A DNA stretch of 64,000 nucleotides from Rhodanobacter sp. B04 (lineage in GTDB: Bacteria > Pseudomonadota > Gammaproteobacteria > Xanthomonadales > Rhodanobacteraceae). Below are positions 6,972 through 16,045 of this stretch, piece by piece (the stretch's first letter is position 1; every line of letters starts with the position of its first letter). The stretch is from NCBI RefSeq assembly GCF_002001125.1, contig NZ_MUNV01000007.1, forward strand, positions 1 through 64,000. Reading direction: 5' to 3'. A program made the translations under genes and the position numbers. The notes below the pieces were generated by a model. The model did not search any database. It saw only the letters and a list, made by a program, of their open reading frames with translations, and was not told where the DNA came from.

Positions 6972-8939
6972 ATGATGGATGTGCGACGCTGGATCGTTGC
7001 TGCTTTGCTTTTGCTGTTCACCGCCGTGCTGTACGCCCAGCCGGTTTCGTTCGCCGACCTGGCGAAACACCCGCAATACAAGGACGTCCAGATTTCCCCG
7101 GACGGGCAGTATCTGGCGGCGACCGCGGTGGTGAAGGGACAGACCGTGCTGGCGCTGATCCGCCTGTCCGACAAGAAGGGCAACGTGGTTCAGCCACGCG
7201 AGGAAGACGACGTCACCGGTTTCGTGTGGGCGTCAGCCACGCGAGTGCTGTATTCGGTGGGCACCCGCGTCGGTGGTTACGACGAGCCGCTGCTGACCGG
7301 CGAACTGTTCGCGGTCAATGCCGATGGCAGTGACGCGGAAACGCTGTACGGATTCCGCAAGACCGGCATGAGCACCGGTTCGCATATCCAGCACGCTGCT
7401 GCCGAATATGGCAGCGCGGATGTCATCGCCACGATTCCCGATGATCCCAACCATGTGCTGGTGGCTGTCAGCTCATGGGCCGGCGCGGGCTTCGAGCGTG
7501 GCCTGCCGACGGCTTTTCGCATGGATGTCCGCGACGGCAACAAGGCGCAGATCATCGTTGCGCCCATGCGCGGCGCTCACTTCGTCGCCGATCACCAGGG
7601 CCGGATCCGCTTCGCCGCGGGCGTGGACAATGACGGCAACGTCAAGGTCTACCTGCATCCGATCGACGGTGACGGCTGGCAGCCACTGCCGGAACTGAGC
7701 AGGGACCGCTCATGGCCGATCGCATTCAGCCGCGATGACAGTACCGTCTATTTCACCTGCAAGGCTCCCGCCGGATTCGGCGTCTGCCAATGGGACCCCG
7801 CCAAGCAATCGCTGACTCCGGTGTGGGGCAATCCGACGGTCGAACCTGCAGGCCTGCTGCAAGGCTTGGCCGACGACAGCATCATCGGCGTGGACTTCAT
7901 GGATGGCCGCACCGGCACGGCGCTGTTCGACGGCCAGTCGGCCGATGCACAGGCCTTGCTGGCTCTGATGAAACAGTTCCCGGGCGAGAGCGTCCGCTTC
8001 GTCTCGGGTACGCGCGACGGCAGTTTGAGCGTGGTCCTGGTGAGGGCTGATGCCGACCCTGGCACCTTCCTGCTGTATGACGCCAAGGCGAGGAAGATCA
8101 CGCCCCTGCTCGCACGACGGTCGTGGATCAATCCGGAACAGATGGCGCAGATGCAGCCGTTCGATTTCACCGCACGCGACGGCATGAAGCTGCATGGCTA
8201 CGTGAGTTATCCGCCTGGCCACGAAAACGCGAAGCAACTGCCGATGGTGGTCTTCGTGCACGGCGGCCCATTCGGCATCCGCGACACTTGGAGTTACGAC
8301 ACGCTGGTGCAGGTCATGGCAACCCGTGGCTATGCGGTGCTGCAGGTGAACTACCGCGGCTCCGGCGGCTACGGCTATGACTATGAGCATGCAGGCTGGC
8401 GCGAATGGGGCGGCAAGATGCAGGATGACGTCACCGATGCCACTCATTGGGCAGTGACGCAGGGCATCGCCAACCCGCAGCGCATCTGCATCTTCGGCGC
8501 AAGCTACGGCGGCTATGCCGCACTCGAAGGCGCGGTGAAGGAGCCGGATCTGTACAAGTGCGCGATCGGCTATGCCGGCGTCTACGACCTGCCATTGATG
8601 TACCACCGCGGCGACATTCCGCAATCCAGCTTCGGCAAGGATTACCTGCACCGGCAGCTTGGCGATGACATGGATGTGCTGAGCAAGCATTCGCCGATCA
8701 ACCAGCTGGACTCCCTCAAGGCGCAGGTGATGCTGGTTGTCGGTGGCAAGGACGAGCGCGTGCCGTCAATCCAGGGGCTCAGCCTGCATCAGGCGCTCGC
8801 GAATCGGCACATCGCGCACGGATGGCTGTACAAGCCCAACGAACAGCATGGCTTCTACGACGAAGCCAACAACACCGAGCTGTACACCCAGCTGGTGCAG
8901 TTCCTCGATGCGAACATCGGTCCCGGCGTGACGAAGTAA
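6972..8939 (+). CDS. Secreted S9-family prolyl oligopeptidase (first of a tandem pair)
   Basis: A serine peptidase of the S9 family (prolyl oligopeptidase / acylaminoacyl peptidase type), 655 residues, with a signal peptide (LLLLFTAVLYAQ). The N-terminal half is the beta-propeller region (ISPDGQYLAATAVV, FVWASATRVLYSVG). The C-terminal half is an alpha/beta-hydrolase domain with HGGPFG, the nucleophile in GASYGGYA (S511), Asp in GGKDERVP (D594) and His in EQHGFYDEAN (H626). AGGGG lies 6 nt before ATG 6972; the next ATG at 6975 is equally possible and matches the start of the paralogue downstream. Expected to cleave short peptides in the periplasm. Confidence 0.9.
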   Translation: MMDVRRWIVAALLLLFTAVLYAQPVSFADLAKHPQYKDVQISPDGQYLAATAVVKGQTVLALIRLSDKKGNVVQPREEDDVTGFVWASATRVLYSVGTRVGGYDEPLLTGELFAVNADGSDAETLYGFRKTGMSTGSHIQHAAAEYGSADVIATIPDDPNHVLVAVSSWAGAGFERGLPTAFRMDVRDGNKAQIIVAPMRGAHFVADHQGRIRFAAGVDNDGNVKVYLHPIDGDGWQPLPELSRDRSWPIAFSRDDSTVYFTCKAPAGFGVCQWDPAKQSLTPVWGNPTVEPAGLLQGLADDSIIGVDFMDGRTGTALFDGQSADAQALLALMKQFPGESVRFVSGTRDGSLSVVLVRADADPGTFLLYDAKARKITPLLARRSWINPEQMAQMQPFDFTARDGMKLHGYVSYPPGHENAKQLPMVVFVHGGPFGIRDTWSYDTLVQVMATRGYAVLQVNYRGSGGYGYDYEHAGWREWGGKMQDDVTDATHWAVTQGIANPQRICIFGASYGGYAALEGAVKEPDLYKCAIGYAGVYDLPLMYHRGDIPQSSFGKDYLHRQLGDDMDVLSKHSPINQLDSLKAQVMLVVGGKDERVPSIQGLSLHQALANRHIAHGWLYKPNEQHGFYDEANNTELYTQLVQFLDANIGPGVTK

Positions 8940-8975
8940 AAACGACCGGGATCGCATATCGAAACTACGCAAACC

Positions 8976-9002
8976 GGGCCCGCCGCATACATGGGCGGGT
9001 CC
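8976..9002 (+). terminator. GC-rich hairpin after the first S9 peptidase
   Basis: GGGCCCGCC (8976-8984) can pair with GGCGGGTCC (8994-9002) across a 9-nt loop with one mismatch, 36 bp after the stop codon. No T-tract follows, so a rho-independent function is uncertain. Confidence 0.3.
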
Positions 9003-9147
9003 GCATCCGGCTTCAGGCGGCCATCTCCCGAGCGACCGTTGCAAGGGCACCCGTGCCGTCCGTGCCTGTGCCGGCATGGCGGACACGTTGAACGACATAA
9101 AGGCGGCCCGCGCGCCGCCACCATCTGCGACATGGAGAAATCGAACA

Positions 9148-11079
9148 ATGGATTTGCGGCGAAGGATCCTTGCACTGCTGCTCTTGCTCTGCGCCACCGC
9201 GCTGCATGCGCAGCCGGTTCCGTTTGCGGATCTGGCGCGGCATGTGCAATACGAGAGCGTCAAGATTTCCCCGGACGGACAGTATCTCGCCGCCATCGCC
9301 GTGGTGAAGGGCCGATCCGTACTGGCGCTGATCCATCTGGCCGACATGAAGGGACACGTCGTCCAGCCGCGTGACAAGGACGAGATCGTCGATTTCTGGT
9401 GGGCATCGCCGAAACGCGTGGTGTACACCGTCGGCATACGCATGGGCGGCTACGACTCGCCGCTGGCCACCGGCGAGCTGTTCGGGATCAACGCGGACGG
9501 TGGCGGGCCGGAATTGCTCTACGGCTACCGCAACGGCTCGGAAGGAAGCGCCGAATTCATCACTTCGCTTCCGGATGATCCAAACCATGTACTGCTTTCG
9601 CTGAGTTCATGGAGCGCCGCCGGCACCGAAGGCGCCCTGTCGGTCGCTTACAGTGTCGGCCTCCGCGGAGGCTTCACCTGGCACAAGATCATTGCAGCGC
9701 CTGGGCGCGACATGGAATTTGTCGCTGATCATCATGGGCGCATTCGCTTTGCCTATGGCGAAGATGTCAACGGCAATGCCAAGGTCTACCTGCACCCGAT
9801 CGATGGCGAAGGCTGGCAGGAAATGGCCAAAGCCGAAGCGGAACGCTGCATTCCGTGGATGTTCAAGAGCGACGACAGCGTTGCCTATTTCAACTGTACC
9901 CAGGCCGGTGCCGGATCGAATGTATCCAGTTGGGATCCGGTGAAAGATGTCTGGCAAACCGTCTGGAGCAATCCGAAAGTCGAGGCTGACGGCTTGCTTT
10001 ACGGAATGACCGATGCCGAACCCATCGGCGTGAGTTTCGCGCAGGATCGCCCGGCCGCGGTATTGTTCGACGGCACCTCGGACGATGCAAAGGCCCTGGT
10101 CCTGTTGATGAAGCAGTTCCCCGGCGAAAGCGTGCGCTTCGTCTCCGGCACCCGTGACGGGAGTCTTGCCGTGGTGCTGGTCCAGGCCGATGCCGATCCG
10201 GGCACGTATTATCTGTACGACCGCCATGCCAACAAACTCACTCCGTTGCTGGCAGTTGCGCCATGGATTGATCCGCAACGGATGGCGCGCAAACAGCCAT
10301 TCGAGTTCGCCGCACGCGACGGCATGAAGATACAAGGCTATATCAGCTTCCCGCCTGGCCGGGAGAACGCCAGGCACCTGCCGATGGTGGTCTTCGTGCA
10401 CGGCGGCCCGTATGGCGTACGCGACGACTGGGATTACGATCCCTATGTGCAGGCATTCGCCACGCATGGCTACACCGTGCTGCAGGTGAATTACCGTGGA
10501 TCCGGTGGCTATGGCTACGATTTCATTCGCGCCGGCTGGGGCGAATGGGGCGGCAAGATGCAGGACGACGTCACCGACGCGACCCGCTGGGCTATCGCGC
10601 AAGGCACGGCCGATCCGCAGCGCATCTGCATCTTCGGCGGCAGTTACGGCGGCTATGCGGCGCTCGAAGGCGCAGTGAAGGAACCCGACCTGTACAAATG
10701 CGCCATCGGTTACGTCGGCGTCTACGACCTGGCCCTGATGTACCGGCGTGGCGACATTCCGCAGTCCACCTCTGGCAAGAACTATCTCAAGCGGGTCCTG
10801 GGCACTGACCCGGACGCATTGGGGCGGCGCTCGCCGATCAACCAGCTCGATCGACTCAAGGCCAAAGTGATGCTCGTGGTCGGTGGCAAGGACAGTCGCG
10901 TGCCGCCGATACAGGGAAGCAATCTGCACATGGCCTTGCTGAAGCGCAACATCGCGCATGAATGGATGGACAAGCCCAATGAAGCGCACGGCTTCTATGA
11001 CGAGGCCAACCTGACCGAGCTGTACACGAAAATGGTGCAGTTCATCGGTACATACATCGGCCCCGGCGTGACGAAGTAG
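9148..11079 (+). CDS. Secreted S9-family prolyl oligopeptidase (second of a tandem pair)
   Basis: 643 residues, paralogous over its whole length to the gene upstream (same signal-peptide style, QPVPFADLARH, ISPDGQYLAAIAVVKG). The catalytic triad is S499 in GGSYGGYA, D582 in GGKDSRVP and H614 in EAHGFYDEAN. The start ATG at 9148 follows GGAG by 10 nt and begins the signal peptide MDLRRRILALLLLL. A 208-bp gap with a hairpin separates the two genes, so they may be transcribed separately. The conserved hydrolase half and more divergent propeller suggest a recent duplication whose substrate-entry part has begun to diverge. Confidence 0.9.
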   Translation: MDLRRRILALLLLLCATALHAQPVPFADLARHVQYESVKISPDGQYLAAIAVVKGRSVLALIHLADMKGHVVQPRDKDEIVDFWWASPKRVVYTVGIRMGGYDSPLATGELFGINADGGGPELLYGYRNGSEGSAEFITSLPDDPNHVLLSLSSWSAAGTEGALSVAYSVGLRGGFTWHKIIAAPGRDMEFVADHHGRIRFAYGEDVNGNAKVYLHPIDGEGWQEMAKAEAERCIPWMFKSDDSVAYFNCTQAGAGSNVSSWDPVKDVWQTVWSNPKVEADGLLYGMTDAEPIGVSFAQDRPAAVLFDGTSDDAKALVLLMKQFPGESVRFVSGTRDGSLAVVLVQADADPGTYYLYDRHANKLTPLLAVAPWIDPQRMARKQPFEFAARDGMKIQGYISFPPGRENARHLPMVVFVHGGPYGVRDDWDYDPYVQAFATHGYTVLQVNYRGSGGYGYDFIRAGWGEWGGKMQDDVTDATRWAIAQGTADPQRICIFGGSYGGYAALEGAVKEPDLYKCAIGYVGVYDLALMYRRGDIPQSTSGKNYLKRVLGTDPDALGRRSPINQLDRLKAKVMLVVGGKDSRVPPIQGSNLHMALLKRNIAHEWMDKPNEAHGFYDEANLTELYTKMVQFIGTYIGPGVTK

Positions 11080-11082
11080 TCC

Positions 11083-11108
11083 CCGCCTGCATCGCGGCAT
11101 GCGGGCGG
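11083..11108 (+). terminator. GC-rich hairpin after the second S9 peptidase
   Basis: CCGCCTGCAT (11083-11092) pairs with ATGCGGGCGG (11099-11108) with one mismatch and a 6-nt loop, a few bases after the stop codon. It lacks a clear T-tract. Confidence 0.35.
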
Positions 11109-11217
11109 CCCGAGCCAGCCTGCCCGCACCCTACCCAACTGATGGGCTACGCGCAGCCACTCCTGTTCTGGCACAGTGCAACGATCCGCTGCCTGCGGCC
11201 CGAGGGGAATCCACATC

Positions 11218-13974
11218 ATGCGCGTGTCCATCCGACTTTCACTGTTCACTCTGCTCGCGTTCGGTAGCGCCGGCATCATTGCGGCGACGGCGCCAGTCGG
11301 CCCAGCGTCGTATGCACGCGATCCGGCGCAGCCGATCGATCAGGCCTATACCGACCAGATCCTGAAGTTCACCACCGATCCCTCGTTCAACTCGCCGCTG
11401 ACCGACTACCTGCCCGCCTCGGCCAGCGTGCCTACGCCGGAGAAGGTGCTCGGCCATATCTCCGGCGCACCGAACTACCTGCCCTACTCGGCCGACGTGT
11501 ACCGCTACTTCCGTGCCTTGGCCGCGGCCAGCCCGCGGGTGAAGGTGTTCTCGATCGGCAAGAGCGAGGAAGGCCGCGAGATGATCGCGGTGGCGATCGC
11601 CGACGAGAGCCTGCTGGCCGACCTCGACGCGAACAAGGCGCGCCTGGCCAAGCTGGGCGACCCGCGCAGCATCAACATGGACGACGCCACCGCCGACCAG
11701 CTGATCGCGCAGTCCACGCCGGTCTACTACATCACCGGCACCATCCACTCCACCGAGACCGGCGCACCGACCGCGCTGATGGAGCTGGCGTATCGCCTTG
11801 CGGTGGACAACGCGCCGTACATCCAGCACATCCGCTCGCATGTGATCACCCTGATCACGCCGGTGGTCGAAGTGGACGGCCGCGACCGCCAGGTGGATCG
11901 CTACAACTGGCATCTGGCGCACCCGGGCGAGAACTATCCGCCGCTGATGTACTGGGGCCATTACGTCGCGCACGACAACAACCGCGACGCGATGGCGATG
12001 ACGCTTAACCTCACCCGCAACGTGGCCGATACGTATATCGGCTGGCATGCGCAGGTGCTGCACGACCTACACGAGTCGGTGCCGTTCCTGTACGACAACA
12101 CGGTGGGCGACGGCCCGTACAACGCATGGATCGACCCGATCCTCACCGGCGAATGGCAGCAGCTGGGCTGGGACAACGTGCAGCAGCTGACCAGGTTCGG
12201 CATGCCCGGCGTGTTCACCCACGGCGACTTCGATACCTGGAGCCCGGGCTATCTGATGTTCATCGCCGCGATGCACAACGGCATCAGCCGGCTGTACGAG
12301 ACGTTCGGCAACGACGGCGCCGACACGGTCAAGCGCATCCTCGACCCGGCCGACTACCAGCGCACCTGGTACAAGCCGAACCCGCCACTGCCCGAAGTCG
12401 TGTGGTCGCAACGCGACAACAACAACTACGAGCAGACCGGCCTGCTCACCGCGCTGAATTATTTCTCCGACAACAGCCAGCTGTTCCTGAAGAATTTCTA
12501 CCTGAAGAGCAAGCGCTCGATCGAGAAACCGCAGGAAGCCGGTCCGGCGGCTTATGTGTTCCCTGCCGACGACAGGCGCACCGGCTCGCAGGCGCAGCTG
12601 CTGCGCATCATGCAGTTGCAGCATGCCGAGGTCAGCCGCCTCTCCGCGCCGGTCACGGTGACCCTGCCTGCGCCGAAGGGCGACGACGGCAAGGCCGGCA
12701 AGCCGGTCTCGCGTACCTTTGCCGCCGGCAGCTACGTGGTGCGCATGGACCAGCCGTATTCGCGCATCGCCGACACCCTGCTCGATCGCCAGTACTGGTC
12801 GCCGAAGGACCCGCAGCAGCATCCGTACGACGACACCGCCTGGTCGATGGGCGACCTGTTCGACGTGCAGGTGGTGCGCGTCACCGACAACGCGATCCTC
12901 AAGGCGCCGATGGCTCTGGTCAGCCAGCCCGTGGACGTGCCTCAAGGCCTGGCTGCGATCGACATGGCCGGCGGCAAGCTGCCGCGCATCGCGCTGATGC
13001 ACACCTGGCTGGATACGCAGACCGAAGGCTGGTGGCGCATGGCGCTGGACAAGCTGCATGTGCCGTACAGCTACATCAGCACCCAGGACGTGGCGAAGGC
13101 CGGCGACCTGCGCGCCAAGTACGACGTGATCCTGTTCGGCCCGATCGGCGGCGTCAGCGCACAACAGATCATCGATGGCCTGCCGATGTGGGGCAACCCG
13201 ATGCCGTGGAAGACCACCAGGTTGACGCCCAACATCGGCCACATCGATTCCACCGACGACATCCGCCCCGGCCTGGGTGCCAGCGGCCTCGCCAACCTCA
13301 AGCAGTTCGTGCGTGCCGGCGGCCTGCTGATCACCTCCGAGGACACCGCGAAATTCGCGATCGACACCGGCATGGCGCCGGGCGTGTTCGTCACGCCCAC
13401 GCACAGCCTGAAAGTCGTCGGCAGCGTGCTGCAGGCGAACTTCGTCGACCGCAAGAGCCCGATCGCTGCGGGTTACACCAGCGACGACCTGGCGCTGTAC
13501 AGCGCGCTGGGGCAATCGTTCACGGTGTCAAACCAGGTCATCGGCGACAACGGCATACCCAACGCGAAGGACTTCCAGCGTCCGACCGGACGCGGCGGCC
13601 CGCACGATACCGACATGCCCGAAGGGCGCGCTCCGGCCGAGCCGCCGGCGCTGCCGGACGTCAAGCCATGGCAGGCGCTGCCGCTGAATGCCGAGCAGGT
13701 GCGCAACAACCCGTGGGTGATTCCCGCCGACCAGCAGCCGCAAGTGATCCTGCGCTACGCCGACGCCGGCCACCTGCTGGTCGCCGGCCTGCTCGACGGT
13801 GGCGACGAGATGGCCGAACGCGCCGCGGTGGTGAATGCCCGCTACGGCAAGGGCCACGTCCTGCTGTTTTCCAGCAACCCGATCTGGCGCGGCGAAACCA
13901 TCGGCAGCTACCCGCTGGTGTTCAACGCGATCGTCAACTACGACCGGCTGGATACGCCGCCGGCCAAGCCGTGA
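11218..13974 (+). CDS. Secreted M14-family zinc carboxypeptidase
   Basis: 918 residues from ATG 11218, which follows GAGGGG and opens a signal peptide (LFTLLAFGSAGIIAAT). The M14 metal-site motif is HSTE (H177, E180) in a TGTIHSTETGAP context, followed by VVEVDGRDRQVDRYNWHL and LHDLHESVP. The N-terminal part (about 75-400) is the peptidase domain. The long C-terminal part contains a glutamine-amidotransferase-like segment (YDVILFGPIGG, GGLLITSEDT), as in large M14 peptidases of soil gammaproteobacteria. It probably trims peptides in the periplasm or outside the cell, matching the S9 neighbours. It may be co-transcribed with the S9 gene 138 bp upstream. Confidence 0.85.
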   Translation: MRVSIRLSLFTLLAFGSAGIIAATAPVGPASYARDPAQPIDQAYTDQILKFTTDPSFNSPLTDYLPASASVPTPEKVLGHISGAPNYLPYSADVYRYFRALAAASPRVKVFSIGKSEEGREMIAVAIADESLLADLDANKARLAKLGDPRSINMDDATADQLIAQSTPVYYITGTIHSTETGAPTALMELAYRLAVDNAPYIQHIRSHVITLITPVVEVDGRDRQVDRYNWHLAHPGENYPPLMYWGHYVAHDNNRDAMAMTLNLTRNVADTYIGWHAQVLHDLHESVPFLYDNTVGDGPYNAWIDPILTGEWQQLGWDNVQQLTRFGMPGVFTHGDFDTWSPGYLMFIAAMHNGISRLYETFGNDGADTVKRILDPADYQRTWYKPNPPLPEVVWSQRDNNNYEQTGLLTALNYFSDNSQLFLKNFYLKSKRSIEKPQEAGPAAYVFPADDRRTGSQAQLLRIMQLQHAEVSRLSAPVTVTLPAPKGDDGKAGKPVSRTFAAGSYVVRMDQPYSRIADTLLDRQYWSPKDPQQHPYDDTAWSMGDLFDVQVVRVTDNAILKAPMALVSQPVDVPQGLAAIDMAGGKLPRIALMHTWLDTQTEGWWRMALDKLHVPYSYISTQDVAKAGDLRAKYDVILFGPIGGVSAQQIIDGLPMWGNPMPWKTTRLTPNIGHIDSTDDIRPGLGASGLANLKQFVRAGGLLITSEDTAKFAIDTGMAPGVFVTPTHSLKVVGSVLQANFVDRKSPIAAGYTSDDLALYSALGQSFTVSNQVIGDNGIPNAKDFQRPTGRGGPHDTDMPEGRAPAEPPALPDVKPWQALPLNAEQVRNNPWVIPADQQPQVILRYADAGHLLVAGLLDGGDEMAERAAVVNARYGKGHVLLFSSNPIWRGETIGSYPLVFNAIVNYDRLDTPPAKP

Positions 13975-14032
13975 GCCGACCTCCCCTAACTCACAACACT
14001 GAGCCACTTCTACATTCCCTCAAGCTCTCCAC

Positions 14033-14058
14033 CTCATTCCGGCGCAGGCCGGAATGAG
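14033..14058. repeat. Perfect 11-bp-arm palindrome, REP-like or bidirectional terminator
   Basis: CTCATTCCGGC (14033-14043) and GCCGGAATGAG (14048-14058) are exact reverse complements around a GCAG loop. The element sits between convergent genes (M14 peptidase ending 13974, MBL hydrolase ending 14170). Similar CATTCCGGC/GCCGGAATG hairpins are widely dispersed in Xanthomonadales genomes as REP-type repeats. A terminator role is also possible, but no T-tract follows on either strand. Confidence 0.5.
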
Positions 14059-14169
14059 CTTTGCTGGTGCCGGATGAGGTCTTGAGGAAATCATTCGCAG
14101 CCCCCTCGAGGCATCGCGGGAAATCCATGGATCGGCAAGCTTGCCGTGCCGGGAAGGAATGCGCCGCGC

Positions 14170-15297
14170 TTACGCGCCGTGCTCCTGCGTCGTGTGAGCC
14201 GAACGATCGACGAAGGCGGCCTCGGCTTCGAACGCGCGCCACCATGGTGCCTGCAGCGTTGAATCCGGCCGCACGGTTTCGCCCGGGCGCGGCTGCACCA
14301 ACTGCACGCCCTGCTCGGCAGCCAGCGCACGGGCGCGCTCGGCCGGCTCGTCCCAGCGATGCATGGCCAGATCGAACGTGCCCCAATGCACCGGCATCAT
14401 CGTGCGGCCACGCACCAGCTGATGTGCAGCGATCGATTGTTCCGGCTGCATGTGCACGTCCGGCCACAGCTCGTTGTACGCGCCGCATTCGATCAGGGTG
14501 AGGTCGAACGGCCCATAGCGCTCGCCGATCTCGGCGAAGCCGGCATGCATGCCGGTATCGCCGCTGAAAAAAAGCCGTTCACGCGTGCCCAGCACGGTCC
14601 ACGAGGCCCACAGCGTCGAGTTGCCATCGCGCAGGCCGCGACCGGAGAAGTGCTGCGCCGGCGTGGCGGCGAAGGTAAGCGGGCCGAACGTTGCTTCCTG
14701 CCACCAGTCCAGTTCGATCACGCGTTCGGCATCGACGCCCCAGGCGATCAGACGCCGGCCCACGCCCAGCGGCGTGTAGAAACGGCTGACCTTGTTCGCC
14801 AGCGCGCGAATGGTGTCGCGATCCAGGTGATCGAAGTGATCGTGCGACAGCAGCACCGCGTCGATCCACGGCAACTGCGCCACGGTCAGCGCCGGCGGCG
14901 TGAAACGCTTGGGCCCGGCGAACGGCAGCGGCGAGGCACGCTGGCTCAGCACCGGGTCGGTGAGCAGACGCAGGCCGTCGATCTCGATCAAGGTGGTGGA
15001 GTGGCCGAGCCAGGTCACCTGCAGCGCCTGGGCAGCCGGGCCGTTCAGCACCTGCGCACGCACCGGCGTCACCGGCAACGGGCTGCGCGGCTTGCGCCGG
15101 ATGCCGCGATTCGCCCAGAACTCGCGCATCACCGCGCGCAGGCTGCCGGCGCGGGTGTCGGCCACATTGCGGAAGCGGCCGGCGCGCCAGGCCGTGGAAC
15201 CGGCGTAACCCGCGTCCGCAGGTGCGCGGCGCGCCATCGCGCGCCACGCCGCAAGCGCGAGGCCAAGCACGGCAAGGATGAGAAGACTGATGGCCAT
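14170..15297 (-). CDS. MBL-fold metallo-hydrolase (UlaG/NAPE-PLD-like), membrane-anchored
   Basis: 375 residues from ATG 15297, with GGAG 9 nt upstream; an alternative GTG at 15315 is less well placed. An N-terminal hydrophobic segment (MAISLLILAVLGLALAAW) suggests a membrane anchor. The metallo-beta-lactamase fold is shown by LGHSTTLIEIDG, LLTDPV, the metal-binding HDHFDH (in LLSHDHFDHLD), FSGDTG and PVHWGTFD near the end. The substrate is unknown; relatives include NAPE-phospholipase-D-like and UlaG-like hydrolases. It is divergent from the TetR gene, and the 94-bp gap holds two copies of an operator-like sequence, so it is probably the TetR target. Confidence 0.85.
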   Translation of the reverse strand: MAISLLILAVLGLALAAWRAMARRAPADAGYAGSTAWRAGRFRNVADTRAGSLRAVMREFWANRGIRRKPRSPLPVTPVRAQVLNGPAAQALQVTWLGHSTTLIEIDGLRLLTDPVLSQRASPLPFAGPKRFTPPALTVAQLPWIDAVLLSHDHFDHLDRDTIRALANKVSRFYTPLGVGRRLIAWGVDAERVIELDWWQEATFGPLTFAATPAQHFSGRGLRDGNSTLWASWTVLGTRERLFFSGDTGMHAGFAEIGERYGPFDLTLIECGAYNELWPDVHMQPEQSIAAHQLVRGRTMMPVHWGTFDLAMHRWDEPAERARALAAEQGVQLVQPRPGETVRPDSTLQAPWWRAFEAEAAFVDRSAHTTQEHGA

Positions 15298-15316
15298 CCC
15301 GGGAAACTCCGTCACG

Positions 15317-15338
15317 AAGTAAACGATTTCGTATACTT
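15317..15338. promoter_or_regulatory. TetR operator candidate 1
   Basis: The arms AAGTAAAC (15317-15324) and GTATACTT (15331-15338) form an imperfect palindrome with a 6-bp centre. The same 22-bp pattern recurs 40 bp to the right. Position next to the MBL hydrolase start suggests repression of that gene. Confidence 0.65.
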
Positions 15339-15356
15339 TATGTCGCCTCGCGCAGA

Positions 15357-15378
15357 AAGTAAACTACTCCGTATACTT
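15357..15378. promoter_or_regulatory. TetR operator candidate 2
   Basis: A second copy of the AAGTAAAC-N6-GTATACTT element, with identical arms and a different centre, lies just upstream of the tetR ribosome site (AGGAG, 15382-15386). Binding here would give autoregulation. Confidence 0.65.
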
Positions 15379-15391
15379 TTCAGGAGCCGCC

Positions 15392-16000
15392 TTGAACCGC
15401 AGCCTCAACAAGCGCACCGCCATGCTCGACGCCGGCATCGCCGAGCTCGCCGAACAAGGGCTGGCCGGCGCCAGCATGGAATCCATCGCCAGCCGCGCCG
15501 AAGTTTCCAAGCGCACGCTGTACAAGCACTTCCCGTCCAAGGACGCGGTGTTCGAGGCCGTGCTGGCGCTGCTGATCGAGCGGGTCGATCCGCTTGGCAA
15601 GCTGCATTACGACAGCCAGCGGGATTTCGCCGAGCAGCTGCGCGAGATCGCCGAACAGGAAATGGCGCTGATCTGCGACCCCGACTTCGTGCGGCTGAGC
15701 CGCGTCCTGATGGTCGAATGCATGCGCTCGGAAGAGCGCAGCCAGCAGCTGATGGCGCAATTCGGCGAAAAGGAGAACGGCCTGTTTCGCTGGTTCAGTG
15801 AAGCGGGCAAGGCCGGTGAGCTGGGCAAGCTCGATCCACGTGCGATCGCCGACCTGTTCGTGGCGATGCTGAAATCGCGCACTTACTGGCACTCGGTGAT
15901 CGCCTGGCAACCTGCGCCGGACAAGGCGATGCAGCAGCGCGTCATCGACGAGGCCTGCCTCACCTTGCTGAGCCGGCTTGGGCAACCCCGCTCGCGCTGA
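15392..16000 (+). CDS. TetR/AcrR-family transcriptional regulator
   Basis: 202 residues starting at TTG 15392, chosen because AGGAG lies 5 nt upstream and the protein starts at the typical place before the helix-turn-helix. The N-terminal HTH is clear (ESIASRAEVSKRTLYKHFPSKDAVFEAVL, about residues 30-58). The C-terminal ligand-binding domain resembles the TetR_C type found in AefR-like regulators (FVRLSRVLMVEC). It is divergent from the MBL hydrolase across two matched operators, so it probably represses that gene and itself and is released by an unknown small molecule. Confidence 0.9.
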   Translation: MNRSLNKRTAMLDAGIAELAEQGLAGASMESIASRAEVSKRTLYKHFPSKDAVFEAVLALLIERVDPLGKLHYDSQRDFAEQLREIAEQEMALICDPDFVRLSRVLMVECMRSEERSQQLMAQFGEKENGLFRWFSEAGKAGELGKLDPRAIADLFVAMLKSRTYWHSVIAWQPAPDKAMQQRVIDEACLTLLSRLGQPRSR

Positions 16001-16045
16001 GCTGGTGGCTGCCGCCACCAGCGAGCGTCGACCAGTTTTCTGCGC

